From the NCBI GenBank assembly GCA_017354895.1, contig CP071494.1, forward strand, positions 2,976,001-3,040,000: 64,000 bases of DNA, in the 5' to 3' direction. Positions 10,366-22,400 of this stretch are shown piece after piece (positions within the stretch are counted from its first letter, which is position 1; the number at the start of each line of letters is the position of its first letter). The translations under genes were made by a program, and so were the position numbers. A model generated the notes under the pieces. That model worked only from the letters and a program-made list of their open reading frames with translations. It was not told where the DNA came from and made no database searches. The DNA is from Podospora comata. Its lineage: Eukaryota > Ascomycota > Sordariomycetes > Sordariales > Podosporaceae.

Positions 10366-11919
10366 TCATTCCTCCTGGCCCCTCGCCCTTTTCCTATTCC
10401 TCCTCGCCAACAGCCTTTCCTTCTCCTCCAGAGCCCTCTTCGCCTCATACTCCTGCGCCTTGGCAAACGTAGCCTTGCTAGTAGAGTTATCCTGCCATTG
10501 CTCAAGCTTCTGCTGCGCAGCCGCCTTGGTCGACTTCAAGCTCTCAAAAAGGGTCTCCTTTTGTGGCACCACGGTCCCCTTGGTATCCAGAGTTCTCGGG
10601 GCCTGGTACGCTCCGCCAATAGGGGTCCTATGGTGGCCCCCAAAGACCACTGGTCTCAAACCGATCATCTTGCGGAACCAGTTCTGATACGTGAGCCACT
10701 GCTGCCCAAACTGCAGGAAAGTAGAGATCGCAAAGTAGAGTTGGAGACCGGCGGGCAAGAAAATGCTCACACCGAGGGTGATTGGCGCTGCGACCATGGT
10801 CATGATCTTCATGGTTCCTTGCTGCGAGGAGGCCATGTACGGGAGTGGTACCTAGGTAGATCACAACAATTAGCTCAACATCATCTGACAAAAAACAAAC
10901 CAAAAAAAAACCAGAGCTGTGGGAACAACATACCCTCATACTAGCAATCATCAACCCAGCACCCACAATCGGCAAAATAAACAACGGATCCGACACGGTC
11001 AAATCATTAAACCACAACGCTCCCCCAGTCTCCATCGACGGCACCGGCAAATCAGCCATTCCCCTGATCAACCTAAACATCCCAAAGCCCACGGGAATCT
11101 GCACCAAGGCCGGAACACTCGCAGGCAGCATCTTGTACCCCACCGCCCGTCTCATCGCCTTCATCTTATTCCTCTTATCCAACATGGCATACTGATCCGC
11201 CTGGCCCCCCTGAAAAGCCGACATGACCTCCTTCTCCAGCTGCTCATACTTGGGATCCCTCTTCAGATCCTGCAGCTTCTGCGCCATTTCCGCAGCCGTA
11301 AACATAGGCTTGACAAGAACCGCCCTGATGGCAAGCGAGACAAGACCGATCGACGCCCACCACGGGAGGCCCGTGTAGATGTACGTGTGCTCGAGGATCC
11401 ATTCCATGAGGGCTGTCGGGCCGAAGCCGTAGTCTAGACCCAAGTTCTTGAGAAAGCCGATTTGCTCAGGCATGTTGAGGAGGTCGCTTCCGGAGAGGGA
11501 TACGGGGGTGGTGTCGATATCCGACAGGACAGAAGGGCTCGCGATCGGATCTACCACTGGAGCAGCGGCAGCGGCGGGGGCGGGGGTTGGGGCGACGGCC
11601 GGTTGAGTCGAGGCATACCGCACGGCTGTGAAGGCAGCGGGACCACCTATCCTGCTCCCAGAGAGGACGGTGCGAGGAGTCTGAGGAAGGGATCCATTGC
11701 TGCGCAGAGCGGTGCCGAACTGTCGTGTTGAGATTCGGGAGGACGACGACTGGGGAAGTTTCAAATGTTAGCGGTGGATATGGGAAGAGGAAAACGGAAA
11801 CAGCTCAATTGAGTCGAGAGGTCGCTAAGAAACAAGGAAAAAGAAATTGGAAAAATGCATACCTTTCTGGCAAGGCCCAACGAGGGGCTTGACCTCAGTA
11901 AACCTCTACTTGGGAGCAT
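10366..11919 (-). CDS. OXA1: Mitochondrial inner-membrane insertase OXA1
   Basis: Exons 11919-11863, 11749-10934 and 10851-10366 give 452 residues. The short first exon supplies a basic, Ser-rich presequence (MLPSRGLLRSSPSLGLARK) typical of mitochondrial import. The YidC/Oxa1 core spans about residues 125-345 with five hydrophobic segments: TGLPWWASIGLVSLAIRA, LVQIPVGFGMFRLI, LFILPIVGAGLMIASM, ITLGVSIFLPAGLQLYF and a flanking helix. The signature PYMASSQQGTMK follows the second splice. The C-terminal matrix tail is Lys/Arg-rich and helical, as expected for ribosome binding. It inserts mitochondrially encoded and some imported proteins into the inner membrane. Without the first exon the product would lack its targeting signal, which decides the start. 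Confidence 0.95.
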
Positions 11920-12471
11920 TTTGTCTCGGTGGTTTCCGCAACGAGGCAGACTCCAGGATCGCCTTCTAAAAGTCGCTGTAACTTTTTTTTTTGGTACGTT
12001 TCGCTGGCGCACGCGGCAAAGGTTCGGTTGGTGCCCCCCCTGGTTGCACTGACCCCACAATTGATCAACACCGGACGGCGCATTGCCAAGGCCAGAGCAT
12101 GTCCTAAGAGAAACCGTGCAGAAGCTGGAAGGCATCAACCCTTCCAGGGAACAAGCCAGAAATGTTGGATGGGGATTCTGAGACTCTTCATTGTTGGATT
12201 TTTGGACTAGCTGTGTTATAGTGACTGTCCCCGTATGTCTGTATTTAAAATGCTCAACGGTAGCACCCTCCTCGCCTTTTGCCCTGAGCCGAGTGTGATA
12301 TGTTGTTTGGTCACCATATAGTTCCAGTTTGGATCTCTCACGCTGTCCAGCACCAGTGTTCATGCCCATCGGCTCCACCGAGGCGGTGGGCGCTCTAAGC
12401 TGATAGTAACCTATCCTGTCGTGTGTTGGTGTATCATGACTTTATTGCTAGCAAATCGACAACCCTCAACA
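11920..12471. other. Intergenic region between OXA1 and TOM13
   Basis: This should hold the OXA1 promoter and the 3' UTR of the next minus-strand gene. An open frame crosses it on each strand, but neither has a recognisable domain or convincing splice signals. Confidence 0.6.
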
Positions 12472-12919
12472 TCACTCCAAGCTCGTCAGGTCGTCAAGTT
12501 CCCTCCGCCTCGGCTTCTCGACCGCTTCGATACCTGGCCCAATCGAATGCGCTTGTCTTCTAGTCAGAGGGAATATCTATCAAAAAAAAAACCATGTCAG
12601 CAATATCCTTCCAACAAGCACAGGATCAGGCTTAAATATAGCATACCCTTGTGTTGCTCCATCCCAACCTGAAAGCCGCCTCATGAGCAAACAGCTCGCC
12701 AAACCCAAGCATCATGCCATTAACGAAAGGAAGAAACAGGTTGATGGCAGCACCGCGGAGGAGAGACCAGAAGGTGGGGGGCTGGTAGAGGATGACGGCG
12801 GGGGACGACGACGAGGGTGGTGACGTAGACAGCTCCTCTGGGGAGGAATACTGCTCGCTGTCGGAGCGGATCGTGACACCGGACTCGGCCATGGGGTTTG
12901 GGGGTTCTTCAGAAGCCAT
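12472..12919 (-). CDS. TOM13: Mitochondrial outer-membrane import protein TOM13/MIM1
   Basis: Exons 12919-12647 and 12576-12472 give 125 residues; the splice turns a dead-end into the tail IFPLTRRQ and a stop at 12472. The N-terminal half is acidic and Ser-rich. The C-terminal half has the family core LLRGAAINLFLPFVNGMML, a single membrane helix with a GxxxxxxGxxxG-type face, followed by GFGELFAHEAAFRLGWSNTR. MIM1/TOM13 helps insert alpha-helical and assemble beta-barrel proteins in the mitochondrial outer membrane. An upstream in-frame extension reaches 13033, but MASEEPP at 12919 is the expected start. It sits next to OXA1, another mitochondrial insertase, on the same strand; this may be chance. 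Confidence 0.93.
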
Positions 12920-13594
12920 GTTGGTGTGGATTTGGGGTTGAGTGAATCCGGCTGAGATTTGGGTTGCCGGCGACGATGGGACAGGAACACTATGCCGACG
13001 TCCGGAGATGCAGCGAAGCACTGGACGTCGCAAAACGCTTGGGCAGCCGACAGGGGAGCCTGGAGTGCCTGCCGGAGCTAGCTGCGTTTGGTTAGGGAAT
13101 CGGTGGTCGGGGGCCAGATAATCCGGCTTGGCTGATGTATGAGGTGTCGACCGTAGGTGTTCAAGCTTTCTTTCTCGAGTGCAAGATGCTCAGTTTGAAA
13201 ACAGTTTCTTATAGAAGCAATATAAAGCAAAGTAAATCGCTTCTATACCAGATATTTGGTCGGTTTAAGGGCCCATTTTTCATCATGGAGCTAGGCAACT
13301 GTGGCTGACAGCTGAGTACCTACGTTGGACGTCGGCGGGGTCAAGCAACCTGGATGGATGGCGGATGGCGGGGCAATCAGACGCCTGGCCGTGCGTCGTT
13401 CGTCACGTCGGCCTTGAGCTGCCTGATGGCCATCCACTCTCCAACTTCCCCAGACTGTCAAACTAATAAGCTTTCCGAGCTGTATCAACGACACAACAAC
13501 TTCTGATTCCATCGACTCCGACTTTTCAAGGGACGATAGCTGTCTGCTTATTTCAATCCATCCATATCACGCATTCAACCAAATCACGTTCATC
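12920..13594. other. Divergent promoter region between TOM13 and the UBX gene
   Basis: The two flanking genes point away from each other, so this 675-base stretch should carry both promoters. No coding sequence is supported. Confidence 0.6.
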
Positions 13595-14959
13595 ATGGCG
13601 GATCAAGACCATGACACGCTGATCAGCAACTTCTGCGACTTGACAGGCGCCTCGGCCGACCAAGTATGTGATATTCTCAACACGGCATACCTCGTAGCAA
13701 GATCCTAATGTTCGACGCTTTCTAGGCCACAGAATACTTGACAGCGACCAATTGGGATGTCAACACCGCCGCCGCCGCCTTCTACGGCGATCTTGACGAA
13801 AACGAGCAAGGCCCCTCTTCCACCGCCGCCGCCACTGCCACCACTACCGACGCCGAGTACACCGGTCCACGAACATTGGATGGCCGACCGGCACCTGAGT
13901 ATGCTGGTACATCCTCTTCGACCTCAAAGAAGCCCGTCAAGCGTCGCGGCCTCGCGACTCTGAGCTCCATAGGCGGCGGTCGCAACCAAGAAGACGACGA
14001 TGACGACGATGACGAGAGCGATGACGACAACCGCCGGGGGCCCAGGGATTTGTTCGCAGGCGGTGAGAAGTCGGGACTTGCTGTTCAAGATCCTGCTCAG
14101 CGGTCCAGCGATCCGAGAAAATTGATCAACGATATCGTTGCCAAAGCCAGAGCGTAAGTATTGCTACTCTCTGTCGTTGGGTCGCCAGATCTAATTGCTA
14201 ACTTCTGTCTCAAACAGCAATGCCACCGAGAGTAATCCCACATCTTCCCCCGCTGCAGGCCCCTCATCGAGTCGCTTCAGTGGCTCCGGTCAGACATTGG
14301 GCGGAGATGGCGTAGAGAGTCGCACCATTCCTAACTCCAGAGCCGCTGGGGCCGTTCCCGAGGGGCCTGCGCAGGAGCGGATTCTCCATATATGGCGTGA
14401 CGGCTTTAGCATCGATGATGGGGAGCTTCGTCGTTTTGACGACCCTCAGAACAGGAGCGACTTGGATATGATCCGCAATGGACGGGCGCCAATCCATCTC
14501 ATGAATGTCCGCATGGACCAACGGGTCGATGTCAAGCTCCAACAACACGACGAGAACTACCGCCCTCTGCCCAAGATCTACCGACCCTTCGGCGGTGAGG
14601 GCCGTCGATTGGGTAGCCCTGTGCCCGGTGAGGTAACACCAACCCTCTCCCCTCCGGCCACAACTACGACACAGCCTCAGGCCAGCCAGGCCCTGAGCAC
14701 TGGAGTGGATGAGTCGCAGCCGACCTTGATGCTGCGCATTCAGCTTCCCGACGGAACCCGCATGCCAGCCCGATTCAACCCCACGCAGACAGTCGGCGAT
14801 GTCTACAACTTCATTGGACGCTCGTCTTCCTCGCTTTCAGCCCGTCCGTGGGTTCTCTCCACCACATTCCCCAACAAGGACCACGAAGACAAGGGCTTGG
14901 TGTTGGGTGACATGCCCGAGTTTAAGAAGGGTGGTGCTGCTGTCGTCAAGTGGAAATAG
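13595..14959 (+). CDS. SHP1: UBA-SEP-UBX protein, p47/Shp1 cofactor of Cdc48
   Basis: Exons 13595-13663, 13726-14153 and 14218-14959 give 412 residues. An N-terminal UBA domain (about 1-45, with LISNFCDLTGASADQATEYL) is interrupted by the first intron. A disordered middle has Ala/Thr runs and an acidic DDDDDDDES stretch. The SEP domain (about 218-290) contains LHIWRDGFSIDDGELRRFDD. The UBX domain (about 335-412) contains LRIQLPDGTRMPARF and ends in VVKWK. This order defines the p47/Shp1/NSFL1C family, which recruits ubiquitinated cargo and membrane-fusion substrates to the Cdc48/p97 ATPase. All landmarks and the expected length are present. Confidence 0.95.
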
Positions 14960-15369
14960 GCCTATTTCCAGCATTGATGAGAAGCGCCAAGAACAATTTG
15001 GCTTCATAGTATCGGCGTTTTGATGGTTTGGCGACACTAGACCAAGCGATGGACAACTGTGTATCTGTCGGTTTTTCGTCCTGAGAGCTGTGTCCAGCTT
15101 TGAGACCGGCTGGTCTTTTCAGCAGGGGAAAGATGAAATAAAAAGTAAAACCTGCTCATAATTACATGCTGCCTTGTGTTTATTTGCCCAACCATTTTGA
15201 ACACCTTTGACGCCGCTGCTGTGGTACTATCCCAACCCGTGATGTTTGCACGGGCTTTCTCTTTTTCCACCACCAGAAATACAACACAAAAAAAAAGAAA
15301 ACACTAGATAGTTTTTCCATCACTGAAAATGCCTTTTCTTCAACTGTTTGAATGACCCATCCCATGCTC
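14960..15369. other. Convergent intergenic region between the UBX gene and GTR1
   Basis: Two genes end toward each other here, so only 3' UTRs and terminators are expected. No gene is seen. Confidence 0.6.
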
Positions 15370-16667
15370 TCACGCTCCTGGGTAATAACTCCCCGCAACA
15401 GCCCTATACGGACTCTGCTCTACCGGCCCCTCGCCCGGAGCAGCAACAGCGGGAGCAGCAGCAGCGGGAGCAGCCGCCCCCGGGCCTGGCCCATCCAAAA
15501 ACCTGAACCACGACCTTGCTGCCGTCACATTCAACTTTGCGCTGTTGAACCTCGCCTCCCCCGGCGGCATGCACACCAAGATGTACGTGTTGGCGGTAAA
15601 CTTGGTGACAAACATGCTAAAGTGGCTCCCCATCTTGTACTCAAACTCGGAGAACTGCTCGGCGTTGCGCGGCGTACCCGTGAACTTGCTGCAGGTGTGC
15701 TTCCACGACTTGAGGATATTCGACATGCGCTCGAAGCGGTCGCCGTAGGGGTTCTTATCCCCCTCGTGGGAGACCCACTTTGACACGACAAGAAACGAAG
15801 TCCGCTCGAACAGGAGGATCTCGTCGGCTTCGATGGCGACGCCGAGGGAGGCGAGCTGGGCTTCGATGACGGCCAGGTTGGGGACGAGGTCGTGGATGAT
15901 GGACGCCCAGGCCTTGTAGAGGGACTGGTCCCAGATGGAGGTTGCAAAGAGCTGCATTTCTGGTTCGAGGTCGTCGGCTGGGTGGGTAGGGGTGAGGGCG
16001 GTTGGGGAGGGGGAGTGTTGGGCGAGAGAGCCTTTTCTGATTATCGCGACTGCCTCCGAGGTTTTTTTCCGGACGAGGGCGGCTCGTTGGACAAAGACTT
16101 CTTCTCTCATTTGGAGGGGGATGAGGTCCATTTTGTGGATTAGGACAAAGATTTGGGCTTCGCGGGAGTATTGGACCAGTGCCGAGATGATGTTGACGTA
16201 GGTTGCGAGGTCGCGCTCTACATCTCGGGATTCAATGTCGAAGATGTAGATGAGGACGCCGACGTTGGAGAAGACGTGGGCGCGCTGTTGGGAAAGGTAG
16301 TTTTCCATAAAGGCTTCTTGTCCGCCGCAGTCCCAGAGGTTGAGGGTGAGGTTGCCGAGGAATTTGACGTGGGAGAGGTCGATGTCTATTGTTGCGCCTC
16401 TATGTTTGGGTCAGTAATTCATGTCTTGGGTGAGAGTGACAGGGGGAAGAGAACATACAATCGGCGGGTATCTCGGGCGAGGTAATTGGAGAAGATGATG
16501 CTTCTCATACTGGATTTTCCGGAGCCGCTTTTGCCCATGAGGAGGACCTTTTGCTTCTTGACTTTTTTGAGCTGAGTTTGTGTTTTTGGAATCCCCCCTC
16601 CCCCTGATGAGCCATCTGTCACCCCCGCGGTGTCACCGCTCCCTGTTGTCGTCTCCAGGCCTGACAT
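15370..16667 (-). CDS. GTR1: Rag-type small GTPase Gtr1, TORC1 activator
   Basis: Exons 16667-16459 and 16399-15370 give 412 residues. The GTPase core starts with a P-loop GKSGSGKSS at about 45-53, continues through [16 protein letters not shown] (switch I, split by the intron) and the G3 motif DCGGQEAFM, and reaches a G4-like HKMDLI. The C-terminal roadblock-type half follows from about 250. The protein is roughly 100 residues longer than yeast Gtr1, explained by a low-complexity insert (about residues 220-245) and a Pro/Ala-rich C-terminus. Gtr1 pairs with Gtr2 on the vacuole in the EGO/Ragulator complex to signal amino acids to TORC1. The start MSGLETT is preferred because the upstream in-frame extension lacks an ATG. 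Confidence 0.94.
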
Positions 16668-17899
16668 TGTGTTTGTTGGGTGTGCTACCTCATGTGTGAT
16701 ATTGGTGTATGGGTTGCTGAACAAGTCCAGCCCTGACTAATTGAGATGATGTGAATGATTGAAGTGGTCGCGATGAGTGAAGTGGTTGTTGGTGAGAGCA
16801 GGCATGGATGAGCGGCTGGGTATGGGAGCTGATTGAGGATCCACCTGGGGAGCGGGCCGACAGGGGTCATTGGTGCAATTGAGCTAACTGTAAGGGGTTT
16901 GGTGTTGTGGATGAGCGACGGGAGCTTAGCCTCACGTGACGAAGTACGTCACTGCTTACTTTTGCTTAGCTCACGACGTTGCGATTCTTCAGCCTTCACT
17001 TGTCTCATGGGAGCGAACTCGGAGCCTGTATCATATTTGACTCTTTGAGCTAATGTCAGGTACTCCATGAAAAGGGTGAATGAAATGACCAGCTGTTTTA
17101 GATCAGGCAAAGCCACACTCTGGCATCAATCGACCATCCAAGCAGGCAGCTGTCCAGGTACTGTCCAAATAGGTTTTTCATGTCTCAACTGTCTTCACCA
17201 TCTGAATCGCCTTTCGATCTTTCTACAAGAATATTGATCTATTCACTTCTTGCCTGCTCGACAAAGCTGGTAGAGTCTAGACCAAGCAGTGTGAACGAGC
17301 ATTCCAGGTGTTGCCGAGCAACCTGCCCCCTTTGCCCCTTTCATGCCATTCCTTCAACTCAGCCTCCTCACTTGGACATGCCAGTTGCCAGGATGGCGAA
17401 AATAAAATAGTTTCAAATACAGACCTGGAGTCAAGCTTTCAGTCACCTTGTTGGTTCCCGTGATATGCATTGCTGTCATTCTGTTTCGACTGGAGTGAGG
17501 GGACAGAGCATAAAGGCAACCCAGTCTTGTATGCAATCGAACCTTCCGTTGAACTGAAGATATTCACCCCGCAACACCGACTTCAGTAAATAGCACTAGC
17601 GTTCACGTTCTTTGTGTCTCTTGGGTGTAGGCGACTTTGCAGTGAATTACCAGTTCCACCAACTCGCCGATTCACTCCAACAATTTGGCTCTGTTTGTCT
17701 GCCGCAACTATATAAACGATTTCTCATCTTCAACGGCCTCTTCTCTTCCTATTCCTCTTACCAGTGTCGATATACGAGCAATATTAATGACTCGACTTCG
17801 AATCTAACCAGCAATCTACTCACAAACATTCTCTGGAGATACTCAAACCCACCTCTCCACACTTTCACCAACAAACATCCACCCTCACCATCAAACACC
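16668..17899. other. Divergent intergenic region between GTR1 and the LPMO gene
   Basis: About 1.2 kb separates the two divergent genes. The stretch 17640-17899 is open in frame with the LPMO, but it follows a TATA box by design of position and is read as 5' UTR. No gene is seen. Confidence 0.6.
17709..17716 (+). promoter_or_regulatory. TATA box of the LPMO gene
   Basis: TATATAAA lies 184 bases before the ATG at 17900. It argues that the open frame extending to 17612 is not translated upstream of the ATG. Confidence 0.55.
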
Positions 17900-19237
17900 A
17901 TGATGCCCCAGCTCCTCTACCCAGGCCTCACCAGCCTCCTCTTCCTCCTCTTTGCCCTTCAGATCTCAGCCCACATGATGATCTCCTCACCACCACCCCT
18001 CGGCTCATCAAGCAACCCTAACCTCCGCTCTTCCGATATCGATTACAACCTGAAGGACCCCCTGTCCCCATCCGGCCTAACCTACCCCTGCGGCCCAAAT
18101 TTCGACCTTTACTCCCTCTCCCCACAAGGCAACCCCGTCGCAACTTGGGCGGCTGGTTCCAGCCAATCCTTCACCCTGGACGGCGGCGCCTCCCACAACG
18201 GCGGTTCCTGCCAGGCCTCCCTCTCCATCGACGGTGGTAAATCGTTCAAAGTCCTTCGCAGCTACGAAGGCGGCTGCCCACTCAAAAGGAACTACCAGTT
18301 CAGCATCCCAGCTGACGTTCCGGCAACAAAGAAAGCGGTCTTTGCGTGGACCTGGTTCAACCAGATTGGGAATAGGGAGATGTACATGAACTGCGCCGTT
18401 GTCGACATCACACCCGGGTCAGGCGGAAAAGGCGGATGGGCCAAGAAGCCAGAGGTGCTCAAGGCAAATATTGGGAACGGGTGTACCACGGTCGAGGGAT
18501 TCGACGTCGAGTTTCCCAACCCGGGGGATGATGTTGCTAGGGGTGGGGAAGGGAATTTTGCGAGCCCGGTGGGGGATTGTGGGACGGTGAATCGGGGGGC
18601 AGACTCAGGTGCGGGAGAAGGCAGTGGTAATACCCAGGGCGGCGGTACCGATAGTGGAAACGGAGGTGCTAACCAGAACCCAGACTCGCCGCCAGCAGGG
18701 GATTCGCCTGGCTCTAGCACAACTGATCCGACTAGGCCATCTCAGCCCAACTCAGGAGGTAAGTCAACATCTCTCTTCACCATCTCACCACCCCCCGATT
18801 CTGTTTGCTACCGTCAAAAGAGTTGAAGCCAACTCTCCCTTTCTTATTCTCTTCTTTTCTGTCTAGATGATCCAGACTCAAGCTACGTCCCCTCCATCGG
18901 CGACTGGAAGCCAGGGAGGGATTTCCCAGAGTGGTTCAACAGGAACTCTGGGATGTCTATCATAGTCTCTTTTCCTTCAGTCTTTATGGCTTTGACGCTT
19001 TCTTTCCTCTTTCATATGTAAGCTTTGATCGGGTAATCTTATCTTTTCCTCTGTTTGAGACATTGACTAACACTCTTTCGAAATCTTATTAGCGGTACCT
19101 ACTACCTCTGCTTGTGGCACAAAAACCGTCATGGCGAAGCCAGAGGGGACAATGGTCTTCACGCGGATATTCACCGTCACTTGGTGAGGAGATATTGGTG
19201 GGACATCAGGTTAGGGCCAGCGAAATTGGACATGTAG
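17900..19237 (+). CDS. AA11-like lytic polysaccharide monooxygenase with a C-terminal transmembrane anchor
   Basis: Exons 17900-18758, 18867-19017 and 19093-19237 give 384 residues. A signal peptide (residues 1-24) ends so that the mature protein begins with His25, the residue that forms one arm of the copper histidine brace in LPMOs. The second His is His99 in ASHNGGSCQ and the axial Tyr is in MYMNC near 162; this spacing and the AWTWFN and GGCP motifs fit family AA11, which oxidises chitin. A Gly/Ser/Pro/Asp linker (about 235-290) follows. Downstream exons add a hydrophobic stretch (about 320-345) and a basic tail WHKNRH, so the enzyme appears membrane-anchored as a type I protein rather than freely secreted. 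The family call is by motif; activity is inferred. Confidence 0.82.
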
Positions 19238-19474
19238 TTAGGACACAAAATTTGGGATGGTTTGGTGGTAATAAATATTGGTATTTCAAAAAGATGAACA
19301 ATTCTTCTCTCAGAATTGTACTAAACGAAATATTCATAATTCATAATCATAAAATGCAAACGCTACGTTACAGTCGTAAGACCCATTCCACCTTCTGACT
19401 GTACCCTTTGCGCCCGCAAAACACAAGATCATAAGACGCTCCCATTAACAGCGACAATAGCCTCTTTCAGGAGA

Positions 19475-22400
19475 CTACGCCAACAACCTCTGTGCCTGTG
19501 CCTGTCCCTGCCCAGCCATCCCCCCCTCCTGCTTCCACCTCCTCAACTCCTCCAAGTTAACCTGCCCAATAATATTCCCCCTCTGTGTCCTCAACTCCGT
19601 CATCTTCAACTCATGCCTCCCCCTGGCCCCCTCCCCATCAATCTGATTCCTCACCGCATACGCATTCAAGTTCGCCTCCCTCTGCCTCTGACTAAACTCC
19701 GCCTCCTGTAACTTCCTCTGACTCTGAAACTGCAACTGTTGATAGTTAAAGTTTTCCTTCTCCTCCCACCTCTGCCTATGCAAATCCTGCATCTGCGCCA
19801 AACTCTTTGCATGTCTCAGCTCCTTGTGCTCTAGCGCGACAGTGTTCTTCTGTCTGCGCTCTTCAATATGCTGCACATGGGCCCGTTGGCGATGGGCCAA
19901 AGACGCACTCCGTTTCTGGTCCGCCATGGCGAGATTATCGTTATGTTTCTGCCATCGGACCCCCGATTGAACATTCGCCTCACTGATCTTGATCTGCGAG
20001 TCGTTCTGATGTCGATCTGCCTTGAGGAAAGTTGCCTGCTGATGGTTCAAGCTGCGTTCCTTGCGCCCCTGTTGGGAGTGTTCCTCCCTGTATCGCACGC
20101 TGCGGCTGTGCTTTTGCTCCTCAATCTGGGCGTGCACCGTCGCCTTTTCCGTCACCCGTCTCAGCTCATTACCGTGACTTTCCTCCACACGACGATTGCG
20201 CTGCTCCCAGGCTCGTCGCTCCCGCTCATAATCGCGAATCTCTTCTGGGAGGCCAACAGCATCAGCTGGCTGCGTCTCTTCGATGGTGGCATAGAACCTG
20301 TCCTCAACACCGTGGTCCTGAAGCATTTGTACCAAGGCCGGCGAGCGCGGGCCAAGGAGGATCCCTTTCATGATGTACATCGTCGGAGAATAGTGATAGA
20401 TGCCCTCCTGGAACGTATTCTCGTGACTGTTGAGGGTCTTGTAAAGCAGTCGATCGAGCAGAACTCGCGTGATGGCCTCGTTGTTCTGATTATCCAGGGC
20501 AAGGAATATGACAGTTTTGCCGCGCACCTTGAGCAGAGGGCTGGCATCGACAGAGGCGAGAATGTCAAGACTTTCATCCGCAAGGGCAATGTCATGCGGC
20601 ATTGTTGCCTTGAGAGCAACCTCGCCCAGTGCAGTTCGGCCGCCATGCTTCGTGGAACGATAATTGGCATCGTGACCAGCATCGAGAAGCAACTTCATCG
20701 CTTCAGGGTGAAAGTTGCGAGCCGCCTCATGGAGACTCCCGTCATTAATAGAAGGGTTATGTTGAAGCAGCGTCTTCATCATATCGATGTCCCCTGCGCG
20801 AGACGCGAAGAAGAGCGGCGACCGACCAAGGTTATCCTTCACGCTGACCTTGGCCCCATAGCTGAGGAGCATCTCCACAACATCAACTCTCCCAGATTTG
20901 ACAGCCACGAGAAAGGGCGTGGTTTTCGAGACCGGGGTGGTGTATGAAAGATCGGCTAATTCCGTTAGAATGTCTTTGTTGTCACAAGAGGCGAGATACT
21001 TACATCCATGGCAGATGAGGGCTTCAATAACATCTTTGCTAATCATCTCATCCTTTTGCAACAGTGCCCACATCAGCACAGTGACAGGCTCAACCTCGGC
21101 CTGAGCACCCTTTTCTGTGTCACAAACGGCCCAAACAGTAGACTCCAGACGACATCCAGCCCTCACCAGACGATGGACAATCGCAACCGAGTCTCCATAA
21201 GACTTGAGAATGAGAATGATCGGCGGGTGCGGCATGCCGGGAAGTGAATGATTGAAGTCGGTAGGCAAACCTGGTTGAGCCATGACGTTGAGAATTTGGA
21301 GAAGAACAGACTCAGAGTGGTGAGCCATGATGGCGGCAGAAAGAGCCAGTGTTGCGGAAGTGGCATCGGCTTTTTGCTTCAACAAGTAATCGAGGAGGAG
21401 AGGGTCACCCCTTGATGCCGCCGTGCCAACAGCCTTTCCGTTTTCGCAGTTTACGTCGGCTCCTGCGGCAAATAGACTGTCCAGAAAGGCCCTTGACAAA
21501 GTAGCTTGATCATTGTTACAAGCGAGCTGGTCCACCACGTCCATCATCGCCCTGCTGGCAATCTGGGGGGAAGCGCCATGTTTCAAAATAATTCTGATAG
21601 TGTCGACATGTTCAAACGCAATCCACTGCTTGCCTCGGCTGAGAATAGCGGCAAAGGCCTGTGTAAAAAGCTCCGGAACCTTCCCAGCGTACCCTGCCAA
21701 TAGATGCAACAGGTCACGTTCAAGATTACAAGCCGCGTTCTTGATACACACGCCATTGTCATGCGTTGGCTCTGCCCCAGAGTCAAGTAGCGTTTTAGCG
21801 AGTGCCAAATCCGGTTTTGGTTCCAAAACCACATGTTTGAGCGCCATATTGAGATGATCAAGCTGAAGCCGACTCATGACCTCACCCAACAACGCCCTCC
21901 TATCCGTTCTTGGGGCACGGAGCGCCTCCATGAGTAGCGTGAACAAGGCCTTGTAACTGATACCTTGACCTAGAACCAAGTGAAAGGTCTCGGGGCGAAA
22001 GTTTCGGATTGCGTAAATAAAGACCTCTCCATTGTTGTAGTTTACCGATGCACGTGTGAGAAGTAGTTGTATCAACTCCCTGGGCTGATGTTAGTCACGC
22101 TTCATCAACAGGGAACTGCTGTCACAACTTACGTATTGCCAAAGTCGTTCTTGAACACTTCCACCAACGCTTTCCCACTGGCAACTTCGTCGATAGGGTA
22201 GCGAACCAGTAGTTCAACCAGACGGCGTTTCTGATCCTTGTCCTCAGTACCCATCGCCCAGCCAAGCGCGGCACCAAGTGCCTCCGGTGATGGCTCTCGG
22301 TCCACAATTTGTTCTGCGATGTCCTCACACGAGGATCGTACAGCGACTTGCAAAGCCTCGCCCTTTCGATGGTTGACATCGGCCTTTCCGTCATACAGGA

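Noticed and set aside
17612-17899. N-terminal extension of the LPMO frame
   Set aside because: It lies over a TATATAAA element and would place the signal peptide inside the protein; the ATG at 17900 gives a proper signal peptide.
19868-20947. A 359-codon plus-strand frame
   Set aside because: It is the antisense shadow of the ankyrin gene's third exon, where codon bias keeps the opposite strand open.
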